Below are positions 11,517 through 24,223 of a DNA stretch of 64,000 nt, piece by piece. Under the pieces are notes generated by a model, which worked only from the letters and a program-made list of their open reading frames with translations, was not told the origin of the DNA and made no database searches. The stretch's first letter is position 1; every line of letters begins with the position of its first letter. A program made the position numbers and the translations under genes. The DNA is from Colletotrichum lupini (taxonomy: Eukaryota > Ascomycota > Sordariomycetes > Glomerellales > Glomerellaceae): positions 186,001 to 250,000 of the forward strand of contig NC_064678.1 of the NCBI RefSeq assembly GCF_023278565.1, in the 5' to 3' direction.

Positions 11517-14500
11517 TTTGGTCTTTGGTTGAAGAGGACGGCACAGATGGAGGATTCAAGTGAACGAGGGAGGGTCGGCGAGAGGTAGGTAGTAATAGGA
11601 TTGGATAGGAACGGGTCGAAAGGCAAACAAGATCGGATAGGTGGGTAGCTTGGGGGGGGAGGACCGGGATTTGCGGTGTCCAAGTGCAAAGAAGGGCACA
11701 GGGGCGGTTGCGAGCGAGGCGAAGCAGGTGAGAACAGACGCAAGACAGATGCAGGTAGGGCAGTTAGGGCGAAAAAAGGCAACATCAGGAGAGAAACAAA
11801 CGTACAGAGGGAGCCATGATGGGACGAGAAGAATCGAGCGAGGTAGGCATTGTGTTGATTTTTTTTTGGGTTTGGCGAGATCCCTGCGTAAAAAAGGTTC
11901 GTGTCGATGTGGCCGTCCAGTCTCAACTATGGTTCGAGTTTCCACAGGCCGGGGCTTGCTTCACGACTGTCGGACCAGGCAAGCAGGCGAGCCGAACAGG
12001 GCGAAAGGGAATTGGCACTGGATTGGATTTTGGCAGATTGGGATGACTGCAGTGAGGTGCAGGATTGCTGCTGGACACGGTGCTCTTTGCGGCAGAGCAG
12101 CGGTAGCGGCAGCGGCAGTGGGTGCGGTAGGAAGGGAGCGGTCTCCGGTGAACGTGGCCGTGAACCGTGAAGGTGAGGGCGGCCGTGAGCGACTTCAGTC
12201 GTTCCTTGGTGCGTCCTCCGTTCGCTTCGGGGGTATGCGTGTGGGCGCGTGTGGGTTGGACCGTTGGCGTCAAAAGATTGAATGGAACAGCGGTTGCAAG
12301 TCAAGTTTGGCGAGCTCTGTGAGGTCACTGGGAGAGCAGGATTGCGGAAAATCAGGGACCTGCAGGCTTTGTGCTAGGTCCTTGGTTGGCGGGTTGGTGT
12401 CTCGAGAGGAGCGAAGTTGTCTACTCTACACGGAGGCGAGATGGAGGCGAACTTGTCGGTCGGGGGGGACGATCGATGGGTCTGCACCGGGGGGATTGAG
12501 CCTTGAGGTAGTATCGTGGACGTTGAACCTTTGCGGCGGTCCAGAAAAAAAAGCAGAAAAAAGGGAGCGAGTGGTTGATTGATGACGGAGGAGGGACTGG
12601 GTTAATTGGGAGGAGGGAAGACGAAGAGGAGAACGGAGGACGGAGGACGGGTCCAGATGCAGATTGGGAAGTCGCGGCAGGAGGGGAGCACGGAAATAAT
12701 ATCAGGCAGGCACACTGCTGTGGATCTGCGCCTGCCTGTTTTTTCTTGCTGCCCTTTGCACTTTCCACGTCTTCTCCTGGACAGGATCCTGTACGGAGTA
12801 CCTTAGTGTAGTGCGCCTGCCCGACCTGGGGGTTTGGGACTGGACTGAGAGACGGAGGCCGGGAGTGGACGGAGCCTGGGACGCGCTAAGCAAGGCCACC
12901 TGGAGAAGGCGGGCAGGCGGGCTAGGCCAGGCCAGGCACACTTTCTCTCCTTGCCTCTGACCTCTCACCTCTCACCATTTAGTGCCCAGTCGGAGGTACC
13001 TGACAGGAGTACGTACGGTAAGGTAGGTACCTCTTTCTCTCCTGGCCTACCTTGACTGTTCACTCTCATCTCAGGCTCCGTGCCCGGCACCTGGAAAGCA
13101 CGGCAAGTAGATGCGTACTCCCTGCACTTTCCCTCTGAGACTTCAGGTGCGCAATGATTCGAGGTGATGATCGTCGGATGTCAGGTTGATAAGGTAAGGT
13201 ACCTTAAGGCACCTAGAGGCAGGCACGGAGATAGTACATGACACAGGTACCTACCTACCTTAGGTACCTCGAAAAGGGGGCCCAGAGAGGGAGGCAGGGC
13301 CTACCTCAGGTAGGTACGTAGGTATTTGAGAAGGGGCGCTTTCACCCCAAATCGATTATGTATGTAGAAAGCACGGCAGGAAGTCACCATCAATAGGAAG
13401 GAGAATGGCACTTGTGACTGCTTCAGGTTGACTGGTCTACAGATAGATAGATACCTAGGTACGTACGGATTACTGGAGGAAAGAATGCTGGACTTCCGAC
13501 TTGCACCTGCAGCAGAAGCACCTGCGCTACTGTCACTTGAGATGGGCTAAGCAGAAAGGAGGAAGCAGCCATGTGCAGAACAGGGATCAGGTCATCAGGA
13601 GGGGAGGAAGCGACAGGGGGTTGGTCCTCCTTCACCAACGAATGAACATTGACCTCTCTCATGCATTCCCCCACTCTCAGGCACGGCGAGGGGTGTTGAG
13701 TGAGCCTGACAGCAGGGCCAATCCATGTCTCTCATGGCCGTTTTGCCCGATCAACAACGTGAGACGTGTACCGCGACTGCGAGTCTGCGAGAGAGATGCA
13801 GGCAGATACGTCTCTCTGCGATATAGATACGCAGCAGCTGGGCATGAGAGCATCACATCACAGCGCATCGCATCGCACCAGAATATGCGCTGCAGCTTCG
13901 CTCATACTTGCATTGCGGCACTCATCTACTAGAATGGTATAATACCCTTGGTCTATTTAGGTATTCAACGCCTCTCTGCAAGACAAGACGCTCTCCGGGG
14001 CCCCCCCTTCATAGCATCTTCCGAATCAAGTTTACACGGGCCGCAGAAGAGTCAGAGGTCATGAGCTGTGCATAAGACAACACATATGAGAGTGTCATGT
14101 TCCAGCGTACCGAAATCAGTCAACCAGGTTGAGCCTGCGAATAGCTTGGTGCTGCGGCCCTCTAATTCTACAAAGTGATGACCTCGATAAAAAAATAGAT
14201 GTTCGTACACATTGAAATGCAAAATAATGTATGGATACCGGTAGGAGTAACAAGACTACCGGTAGATGAGATAACTCGCTGCACCCTGTTAAACTATTCG
14301 TGTGGTGCAGACCAGTTGAGGCGCGTCTCAGCTCACTATGAGTCTCATTCTTGATCTCACGCTCAGTCTCAGTCTCACTCTCACTCATACAACGCGAACA
14401 ATGACATGACCGGGAGAGAGGTAAACCATGGCAGGCCCAGGCTAGGTTCCTTCCCTCATCATGACACACCAAGTTCAACCTAAATACGCTGCACTTTCCT

Positions 14501-17500
14501 CTCCCGTCTCCGTGGCCTCCGTGGTACCTAACTTACTTCAAGGTAAGGTAGGTACACAGTGAGGTACTGCAATGGTTGCCGTCCCTTCTTTTCACGTCGG
14601 ATCTCTTGTTTCTTCCATCCCGCCCACAAACCTTGACTTCAACCAGACAGCATCGGGAGAAATCTCAATCCCACATCCCATGCAATGCAGAAACATCCCG
14701 CTTCCCTCCAGGGCCAACCTGGCGTCGGCACGGCACAGACTGTTCAAGGCTTCCCCTGTTCAATCTCTGCATTATTCCGAAGAAAAATCGCCCATTGACT
14801 GGATCCTTGGCCTCGCCTTGCCTTGGCCCTTGGGTTATCGTCGTCGCCTCCGCCCACCGGTCTGACTTGACCACCAGTCTTCTCTTTTCGACCGCTTGCG
14901 TCGACCTGCAGGCCAACAGCTGAAGAAACATGTGTGCCAATCAAAGAAACACCGACAGAATGCAGTCAACTCGCTTGCCAAAACCAGCCGCCCTCGCCGC
15001 CGCCTTCAAGTCTTCTACCGGTACCATACCTTCACCACGTCCCATTCTTTATCAAACCACCGCTCTACCCGATTTGCCAATCTTCTTCGCCTCCTCAACC
15101 TGTAAGCAGCCTACTGGCCAACGGCCGAGTCTTGTCCACCGTCCACGAAGGGGTGGAATTCCCACAGGGGTACGGAGCCACAATACACTGGTGCACAGGG
15201 AGGCTTGCTAGAGGTGCCGCTCAGGCGAATATGATCAACTCGAGTCTGGGAGGAAAGGGGCCAGATGCACAGGGATCGTGATTACCGATTTCGAACGAGA
15301 AACCAAACGGCAAAACGCTGCCCACTCGAGCCGATCACCACGCGTCTAACAGTCGCGGTCCAACCGTGAGCACTCACACAGCAATAATTACGGTCCGTCC
15401 GTCACACCTCTTTTCGCGTTGCAAGCAGCCTTTAGTTCCAACCTTTTGAATGGCTTTCCAAGGGGCCCGAGAGCCCCTCCGAACAACCATTAGACCAACG
15501 ACAGGCAAATCGATACCGCACTCTCCAGACTCCGCCTCGGCTGCCCCCCCGACCTCACACCCACTTGACCTCACCATTATAAGGTACTTGGGCACCTCAA
15601 AGGCACTTGTCCAGGAACGCATCGCCAATTCCACGTGTCGCTTACTGCATCGATTGAGTTCGGGCCTCCCCCTCAAGTCGGGCCTGCGAATGGCCTACCT
15701 ACGCCCAGAGTCCTTGGGACACGAAATCGGCATCGCATCCGTCTAGTGACAGAACTAAGCAGCAGCTCTCTCTCACCAAAAAGTTGGACCATGGTTTTAA
15801 ATTGCGAGAATTTGGCTTCGAGCTACCGGCGGAATCGTACGAACTGACGCCCACTGACTGATACCGCCGGCCGTACGTGCAGGCTCAGCCAACCACCAGC
15901 CAGCCTGTCCTGTCTCGGCCACTGTCAAACAGCCGGTGGCTTTTGATGTTGCGATTGTTTTTCGATTCGGCCTAGTCGTACCTAAGTTCTTTCTCGCCCT
16001 CGTCCACTTTCGTGTTTGAAGTCAGTGCCGATCCTCTTGGCCTGGACAGGCCCAAAGACCCTGAGAACCCCCGTCAAAGTCCTATCATGGATATCATCAC
16101 CCTCGCGCCTTGGGGCGGCAAGTCCAGAGGATAATTACGGACACCTACAAACAGACTGAGCAGTACTCCCGGCTCCGTCGACTGTGTGACACCGTATTAG
16201 TGCCGCCAACGTCAGCGCCCTCGGGCACCAAGCTTAGCTCCTCACAAGCGGGGTCTCCATCTTGGATATGGCGCTCATGATGGCTCGGCTTCGGGACCGA
16301 CGAGCTCCATGACCACAAGGCATGATTGAAAACGGTCAAGTAATGGCGATTACGCTTGTTAGACTTGAATCCTGTCGATCGGCATCTTGCGAGACCAGCC
16401 ACCTCCGGCAGTTCCATCATACTATGATCGATGCCCTCGTGTTTCTCGACCTGCCTACTGCACGGGAATGGCAATCATTGTCTGAGATGTAGGCACACGA
16501 GGCTCGTCTCAGCGATTCGGATGGGCTAGGTATCGTTTTCATATTGGCCACCTTCTCGCGCCATCATCACCACTAGACTCAACTTCTCAGACCACTTTCG
16601 ATGCGACTCTGGCCTGACCAAACACGCCAATGGCTGTTTCCCCTCATCCCCCGTCCTCCATCGACTTGTACCTTGCTGCTGCATGCACCGCACGTGGCAG
16701 ACGCACCCTTACCTGGCCGCTAAACTTCACCTGGAACTCGTGGACCACATGGGTTCTCAACGGACGACACGTTCCTATCACCAATGTGGCCAACCATATC
16801 GCTGCCGTTGTCGACTGTTGCCTGCCGTGGAGGATTTGACTTTGCAGTATCTTGGTCTTTCTGAAGCTTTATTTCGAAATATGTTTCCAATGAATCGTGA
16901 CAGTCACCCAGCAGACTTTTCATGAATCAGGCCATGGGATTGACCTTTGGGAGCCTGTCAATCACTCCTCATCTCCCTAATCATTCGGCCGTAGAGCGTT
17001 CTCGGACATCACAATCTGCCAGGCCGGCCTGGTTGAGTGAAGGTTTCCATCGTCGGGTTTCACTAAGCATGCTGGTCCCAATCAAGATCGTTTCCGGACA
17101 ATCCCGTCCCATGACTCCCATATAGACTTCATGCTTATACCGAATATCCCTATGAAGCTTTGTGGTTTTTCGACTCGGAAAGCTGTATGCATGCGGCTTA
17201 TCCAACAGGTCCAGAACGGACACCGGAGACTCGAGTCATGGCATCGCTGGAGCTTCAAGTTGCTCCAAATATTTGACTGGGGCAATCACCACGGTACACC
17301 GTACGCGTTGGGAAGCCGGGACAAACGGCCACCCACTCAAACGGTCCGAGTCCCTCCTCCACGTGGTATCCCGCAGTTTGGTTACACAATCTTGGGGGCC
17401 CTATCTACAGTCAAGGCTTGTTCGGAATGAAGCTCGCTCAGGTCGGTGAGCAGCTTCGAGAGACGATGGAGCTTTTGCGTATTATGCTGATGGATTCGAA

Positions 17501-18720
17501 CGTCGGCGAGTAATCAGAGTCGACAACAAGCTACGATTCTTTGGGCCCGACATTGATTTATCACCGAGGATCAAGCTCGGACTCCTGTACAGACAGCAAT
17601 CGCACCCATCAGCTCCTTGACAAGTGGCACACTTTGAGGTGTATCATCGCTTCGGGGACACGTTTAGTGCCCTCGATGGGCCCCTGCAGCCAACATCTCC
17701 AGTCGCACGTCAGCCGTGTTTGCTTGCGACGTTGTGTCGTGTCTGGTGGGCATCAACAAGGTTGTTGTCAGTTCGAAACAGTTTCGCTTGTGTGCCCACA
17801 ACTCCTCCACAGCTAATCTCTCTCAATCTGATAATTCTGATGAATTTACGCCTTGTTATCTTCAGGACTGGGTCGCCCGCACTGAGGCGCACGTCGCTAG
17901 CTGCCGGGTCGAGCCAACTGAGTCGTGACGAAGGGCGGTCAGCTAGCGATACGAGCATTCCCCCATGGCACGTCCCAGGATTCGCCCGAGTTTGATACTC
18001 TGCTGATCGTCAGTAAAGCGCTGTCAAGGTTTTCGAGCGGCTGCGGTGATAATGCCGAAAAAGCGGTTCGCGATGCCCCCTCTATCAATTTGTGTATCAT
18101 GGACCATGGTCAAGCTTGTTGTCCAAAACTCCCGCAGCAAGCTTGCGCATGGACCATGGACCATGTAGCATTTACCCAGTAGACGCGCCCCCGGCTTTTC
18201 GGCGGTTTGCTGCAGGTTGCGCGGGGCAATTGTGAGGTCTGCCGGCATACATAGATGCATTGGAGAGCTTCATGGCAGGGACTCGAAGCTTAATCACAGG
18301 TTGACGTGGTGATTGGGCATCTTGATACCGACACAGGTTGATTATACTATCATGTTTGCTCCCCTCCTTTGCTGAGCCAGGCTTCAACTCTCACACGAAG
18401 AACACCATAACACACCACTGAGCTCGTCGGGGATATCTGGTCATTGATTCACGCTACTTCAGATCTGTGGTATAGGGTATATTGTGTTATTTGAAGGTGC
18501 TCAACAGGGCACATACTATGGCCTATAAAGAGCCTGTATTTGGCAGATTGCTTTACCGAATCTTCTGTGTTCCTGGTAAGTTCCGAACTTGACTTTGCCT
18601 ACTATTACAATCCAACCAGCGCTTAACATCTCTCAATTGCCACCAACTTGTCTCCATGTCCAAGTTACCAACTTTGAGAACATGTCAAATACGAATCGAA
18701 ACCACGGACATTAGAGGGAG
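11517..18720. other. Long gene-poor region (7.2 kb)
   Basis: No frame here resembles a known protein. 11.5-12.8 kb is G-rich on the plus strand (C-rich on the strand of the 11184-11516 gene) and could be that gene's leader and promoter. 13.0-14.6 kb holds many AGGTACCT-like motifs. 14.57-16.1 kb has pyrimidine-rich stretches and short ATG frames on the plus strand, such as one starting MQSTRLPKPAALAAAF at about 14960 with a possible GTAAGC donor. These look like a transcribed leader or a non-coding RNA, but no downstream exon could be joined. 16.1-18.7 kb shows only short frames. Confidence 0.5.
13010..14570. repeat. Dispersed AGGTACCT-like palindromic motif cluster
   Basis: Many copies of GGTACC, AGGTAGGTACC, CCTACCTTAGGTACC and related strings are scattered over 13.0-13.5 kb, with another group at about 14.52-14.57 kb. 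The same words are rare in the rest of the window. Such motifs are, to my knowledge, common in intergenic DNA of several Sordariomycetes; function unknown. Confidence 0.6.
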
Positions 18721-21700
18721 TTATGGAATATAAGGTAGGAAAGGGTGAAACTCCGGTTGAGGGTGAGATACGGGTGGCGGTACATTGGGCGTGCTGTTCG
18801 CTGGTGGTAGATTAAACTCTCCATCGGACTCGTCTTCGCTGTCGGCGTCAGACATGGGCGGAGACATGGGCGGAGACATGGGCGGAGACATGGGCGGAGA
18901 CATGTCAAAGTCTAGATCAAGCCTATTTTCCAAGGGCATTCCTACAGGTGTATAGATCGGGCCATCATCCTCGGGACCAAGCCTCACGAGCGCCAGCTCC
19001 TCCTCGGAAGTAGCCCACTCGGCAAAGTGCCCCTTTAGCGTCCGGATCCCGCAGGGAAACCTCTCTTTGGAGCGTCTCTCCCTCATGATCATGCCCACCT
19101 CATTCTCGGCCTTGCGCTGGCTTCCCGGGTCCTCCGCGGCCCAGATCTCGGCCGTCTCGAGGATCCGTCGCCAATTTACCTCAAAGTGGCGGGCCACGAC
19201 CTCGAACCACGGGTTATCCTCGGCGGCCGGGTGGGCGTTCTTGCGCAGATGGAGCCAGTGGCTCATGGCGTAGATGAGGGTGTCGGCGCGCATCTCCGTC
19301 TTGTAAACCAGCGAGGCTGCCGGGGAAAAGGCCTGGTTGGGTTCGTTCCAGACCGGGTCCGGGCTGAAGATCATGGCATGGATGGAGACGAGGAGCTGGA
19401 GGAGGGTGGACTTCTTGGGGTCCCAATTCTCGGCGGCGCTGCCTGTCCAGGTGCCGAGGAGGGAGAAGCAGACTGTTGGCAAAGAGTTAGCAATGGTCCA
19501 CGAAAATATAGTGCAGGTGAGAAATCAAAGGGGGCTTTCGTACCTTGGCCATTTGAATATAGGTTCGGGTTGAACTTTCGACGGCTGTACGTTGTTCTGA
19601 AGACCATCTTAGGTGGCCTCTCTGGGTAATCGAGAGGGCAGAACAGATCAAACTCGAAGAGCCCATTCTCATACGGCGTACCTTCCGGTCCGACGATGAG
19701 GACCTTCATGGCGTCCAACCGCGTGTCGTCGTGGCGAACAAAGATGCCGTCGGGGAGCGTGGTACGCAGCATGGAGAGCTCCATCACGAGCTTCTTCATA
19801 CGGCGGGGGGCGGTGGCCTCCGAGTCTGGGATGGGAATCTTGAAGTCACTTTGCCATCTTTCGGAATCCATCTCCCGCACCTTGTTCTCGATGAGCCATT
19901 GCCGGGCGGCTGTGAGTCTCTCCTCCTTGTCATCGGGAATGGTGGGTGATTCTGCCACTGACGAAACGGTCGATTGTGAGTAAGTCAGAGAGGGAGGGTT
20001 GCTTCCTTCGTCAATAGTCACTTCCCTCTTGTCTTTCTTGAGGGTTTCTCCTTCGAGTTGTTGGGAGATCTCGCAAATACGGTCGCACATGACTATCGTC
20101 TGGGAGAGACCCCCGGGGCTGGGTTTGTAGAGTCGCTTCACCGATTCCGCCTGGACTCTCAAGGCAGAAAGTAGACTCACTAACGACTTGAGCGTTTCTT
20201 GAGGCTGGTCCTGCTTCTCTTCAAGCTCCACCGCTTTCCCCTTCCCCTTTTCATCGTCACTGGAGCTAGACGACCTGTCTAAAACTGGAAGAGGGCCATA
20301 TCCGAAGCAGACCGGGAGTAGAGTGCGGGCGAGAGGATAGCTGATTCGAACATCACAGACTAGCGGGGTTGTAGCAGGGTGTGCTGAGAGCACGTGAAGG
20401 AAATCGAAGAGGGCTTGGTATGGAACTCGTTGCCGCATAATCTCTTGCATGTTATCATTCCGAAGAAGCTCTGCCATCCTGATCATCAGCGGGCTTCGGC
20501 GAGCCATGACCATTAACAACGGTGGAGGATTTCGATCAAACTGAGTGTAGTTGGAAGTTGAAGGCCATGCTATCGAAAGCGCGGCGAAAAGCCTGGGTAA
20601 CCGAACCATGCTGTTCTCAAGGTCTTCGCGGCGAATACAGGCGAGTTCATTGGGCTTCTCTTTCTTTCTGTCGAGCTTACCCGTTGCGTAGCCCGTTCCT
20701 TTGGATGTGCCTTGGTCATCGCTGGTCTTGAAGTAGCTCTTGAATCTCGACCCGGACTTTTTCTCGGTCTTGGGGGGCTTCTCGATCGAGTCCACTTGGG
20801 AGTCTTGAAAGATAGAGACCCGCGGGTTTGCAGCGTGGGCGGTCGGGCCGCACAGGAGAGCAAAGAGGTGGAAAAGTCGACCAGGGGGGCAGCACCATTT
20901 GGTCGACTTGGAACTGGCGAATGGCGTCCTTAAATTATCTCCGATTCGGGAGCAGCCGAAACAGTATGAGATCCCGCAAGAGCATCTAACATAATGGCTG
21001 CCCAGTTCGATAGTCTCTCTACCTAGAAGAATGACACTGGCGTGTTGGAAGATGGTGCTGCTCTCAATTGCGACGCCACGCTTGCATCTTGGACACCTAC
21101 GGCCCGTTGCAAACCTAATGAAGCGTCGAAGCACTTCTTCTTCTTCCTGGCATGACGGATTAGGAGACGAGAATTCCTGGATTATCGAGACGTTTGGCTG
21201 GTTGTTGTCGGAAGGTCTGAGCAAAGATGGGGGTACGCAGGGCGAGAATAGGGGTGTTGATAATGGCTTTCGAAGCCTGTCCGGGGCGGTGCCGTGGTTG
21301 TAAGCAAACGCCTCCGCGGAGCCCTCTGGCGTGGGCCGATATGGCTGGACAGCAGTAGGATCGAAAGGTCGAGGTGTCACCCATTGAGTTGGCAATTCGT
21401 TATTTATATGGAAGTGTGGGGCTTGCCACCTTTGTCGCGTTGAAGAGCCTGAGACGGCGGTCCCATCTACTGTCATGACCGGTAGATGGGCAGAGTAAGG
21501 GTTACTATCTGCCAACTTTGTATCCTCTCCTGGATCTAGCCATGAAGGCCTCATGCCTGCGCTAGAGGTAAAGGGTTGAAAGGGAGGGGATCGAGGATCC
21601 AAGGGCACTCCACTGCTCTTCCCGTTTCCTTTCAACTTTGTCTTGATTGTCATTAGGATTTTAGACCGTACCGAGTGCTTAGCGACCCCGGAAGATGGGG

Positions 21701-22052
21701 CCGAATTATCGGCTTCGTTTGTGCTGCTCGCTTCTGGGAGGCTAGTATCTCTGGGTTGCTGGGCTTCTTGGCCGCCAAGAATCGTATCCTGTTCCTTTGC
21801 GCAGATAACGAGTCAGAATAGAACATCCAGAAGATATAGCGAGAAGGTTTTTGGAATTCATACGGCGAACAACCCCTGTGTCTTGGCTTCTGCATCGGAA
21901 CCCGATGGGAGGGCTACCGGTATGCTTCCCTTCGTTGCAGATTTCTTCTCCTTGTGTCGCTTGCGGAGGGCCTTGAGAGGCCAAGGAATGCGATAAAACA
22001 TCCAAATAAGTGTAAGTGGAAAGAGGAGGGCCAAGAGAAGGGCTATCCACAT
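18721..22052 (-). CDS. Large UBC-fold (E2-like) protein with N-terminal membrane anchor and Cys-rich IBR-like region
   Basis: Three exons on the minus strand (22052-21864, 21794-19544, 19472-18721) give 1063 residues. Exon 1 encodes a hydrophobic anchor (about residues 2-22: WIALLLALLFPLTLIWMFY) followed by a basic stretch. It joins in frame through a 69-bp intron with a CTGAC branch site to a frame that stays open upstream of the internal ATG at 21653; the acceptor could also be 6 bp further in. Residues about 297-378 carry CPRC, CSC, CFGC and CC, resembling a zinc-binding IBR/RING-type module. Residues about 700-900 are a UBC domain of the UBE2O/BIRC6 kind: DGIFVRHDDTRLDAMKVLIV, GPEGTPYENGLFEFDLF, FNPNLYSNGQ, then the predicted catalytic Cys815 in VCFSLLGTW. 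It probably transfers ubiquitin at a membrane. The acidic tail has four MSPP repeats. Confidence 0.85.
18852..18906 (-). repeat. 12-bp coding tandem repeat (MSPP)n
   Basis: Four to five copies of a 12-bp unit (GGAGACATGGGC on the plus strand) lie in the last exon of the E2-like gene and encode MSPP repeats on the minus strand. The copies are nearly identical at DNA level, so recent slippage is likely and length may vary between strains. Confidence 0.9.
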
Positions 22053-22513
22053 CTATATAGGCTTGGCGGCCTGCGTAATCGAACGTTGGGGGTGATTTGA
22101 GAGGAAATCGGATGCATCGAGCTATCATGAAAGAACCATAAGAAAAGAGAAGGGAGGGGAAGCGCTGAGGGGCGAGCTTTTTATAGCGGCGTCTTTCCGA
22201 TCAGGCCAACCGAGTTTGTACCAGTTCAGGTACCCAGGGTTCAGTCCTAGATCTCGGGACCTAGACGGACCAAAAGACACCGGCACGGCGCTCCGATGCT
22301 TTCCTCTCTATGATCGGTGGTTGACCCACACAGCAAGCATAGTCCTTCCGGGTTGAAGACGGACTACCCGAGCAGCACGGAGCAGGAGAGCCAAGTGGGT
22401 TCGAAAGTATATAAAAGATTCATCTTCTAAGTAGGTGAAATATATACACGAAGATAAATAGAACGCGACGTCTGCAGCCCAGGGCCATATTTCTAGAAGA
22501 AATTGAACAGCAC
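22053..22513. other. Short intergenic region between GH6 and E2-like gene
   Basis: About 460 bp separating the GH6 stop (22514) from the start of the E2-like gene (22052), both on the minus strand. It should hold the GH6 3' UTR and the E2-like promoter. Nothing else recognised. Confidence 0.5.
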
Positions 22514-24223
22514 TTAGAAGGCAGGGTTAGCGTTTACGAGGAGCTGCTCGAAGTAGGCCTGGAACCAAGTTCCGGCCTCAGGAGCGGGCTTCAGAGCGTC
22601 CTCCTTGCCGCAGTTGTAGTCGTAGCGAGTGGCGGTAGTGAGGGAAGTGCCGTCACTCTCACCACCAGGCTTCACCCAGACAAAAGAATCAACAAGAGAT
22701 GAGCCTGTGTTGGTGGAGGGACGGAGACCAAAACCGGTGCCGATGGCATTGCACCAGTCACCCCAAGCCAACTGGCCAGTGGGCTGCTTACCAGAGCGGC
22801 CTTGGTCAACGATGAAGTGAGCGTCCCATCCCTGAGCAGCGAGAAGGGGCTGGAGTGCCTCGACGTAGTGCTTCTCGTCATAGTTGGAGTTGCCTAGGCC
22901 AGTCAGATACGGAAACGTTAGAAATCTGGATGGGTACGACTTACCTGAGGTGTAGGAAGGCGGGGAGCTAACGCTCCATGCGTTGTAGTTGGCCACGTTG
23001 GTCACGATTCCACGGAGAGCCTTGGGGCTGCCGGCATCTTTGTAGACCTTTGCGTACATGTTCGCGGCGGGTCCCAAGTTTGCAGCCCACTGGAGAAGTA
23101 TATTAGATCAGTAGAACATGTGTGGAGCGTGGCGCGGTGAGAACTTACTCCTAACCAACCCGCGTGGCCGCCATCAAGGTACATGGCGACATTGGGCAGG
23201 TTGAGCTGAGTGACAGCATAGTTGGTGCACTCGAGGTAAGCGGCCTGGGCACCGGAGCACTTGGCAACGTTGAGGTTGGTGACCAAGTTTGCCAGGGAAT
23301 CAGGCTCTGGACGAGAAAGTTAGGAAACGCAGATTTTGGTGGGTGCGAGACAAGACACATACCGATCACCAGGAGAATGCGAATGTCAGAGTACTTGAGA
23401 ATCATAGTGCGTATGGCGTCGATGTACTCCTTGTACTTGGCAACACCACCGTCAGCGATGGCGTATTCGCCGTTGGAGGCGGCAGCAGCGCAGTCGCGGT
23501 CGGGAAGATCGTAGACGACGAACTGGCCGGCGTAGTTGCCGCCAGCGGCGTTGGCCTTGCGAATATCGGCCAGCGTGGAGTCAACCAAGGGAATCTTGGC
23601 ACGAGTGTCCCTTGATGGTGTCAGCAAAAGGAGGCCTTCAACACCGACGTACGTAGCATAGATAACTTACATCCACATGAAGGTAGGGACCTTGGCAACG
23701 GCGGCAGCCGCCGTCTGCAAAGCAGGGCTCAGTGACGGGATAGCCAAAGTCGTAATCTCGGAGGCATAGTATGAGTTGGCCCAGAGGTTGACTCCGGCAA
23801 AGGGGTTGCCCGTGTAGGTCGCACCACCGGTGACCGCGGGAGCGCTAGTGGTGGCAGTTCCGGCCTGCGTGGTAGTGGTACCGGCCCCGGCGGTTGTCGA
23901 GGTTCGCGAAGGGCTAACGACTGCGGAAGAGCTAGAGCGAACAGTCGATGAAGCGGCAGCAGAGCTGGCGGACGAGGCGCTGCCGGGCAAGCACTGGCTG
24001 TAATAAGCGTTGTTGACGACGCAAGTGCTGCCAGAAGCACAGCACGTTGGGCCGGTGAAGCCTTGGCCGCCGCATTGTGCCCTGGTCACCAATCAGATTC
24101 TTTCCTCGTTCAAGCTGCATATCCTACTTACCAGACGGCTCCGCAAGATTGCCTCTCCTCGATGGGAACGGCCAGAGCTGCAGTGCCCAAGAGGGCAGCA
24201 GTGAGGAACGCACGAGCAGCCAT
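22514..24223 (-). CDS. cel6A: Cellobiohydrolase, glycoside hydrolase family 6 with N-terminal CBM1
   Basis: Six exons on the minus strand (24223-24132, 24081-23671, 23610-23363, 23306-23149, 23089-22945, 22893-22514) give 477 residues; five introns of 50-60 bp all keep frame. The protein has a signal peptide (residues 1 to about 18, [18 protein letters not shown]) and a fungal cellulose-binding module CBM1 (about 25-62, with [20 protein letters not shown]). A Ser/Thr linker follows, then the GH6 catalytic domain. Asp207 in YDLPDRDC and Asp253 in EPDSLANL match the two key aspartates of Trichoderma Cel6[13 protein letters not shown] and [10 protein letters not shown] are also typical. It is an inverting, secreted enzyme releasing cellobiose from non-reducing ends of cellulose. 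Expression is likely induced by cellulose and repressed by glucose, as in relatives. Confidence 0.95.

Noticed and set aside
11641..12582. A 313-codon plus-strand frame in the G-rich stretch
   Set aside because: The composition is Arg/Gly/Ser-rich with no domain, and the same stretch is open on several frames, as G-rich leaders often are.
18095..18165. Repeated ATGGACCATGG words with inverted AAGCTT segments
   Set aside because: Imperfect and short; could be chance and no function is suggested.
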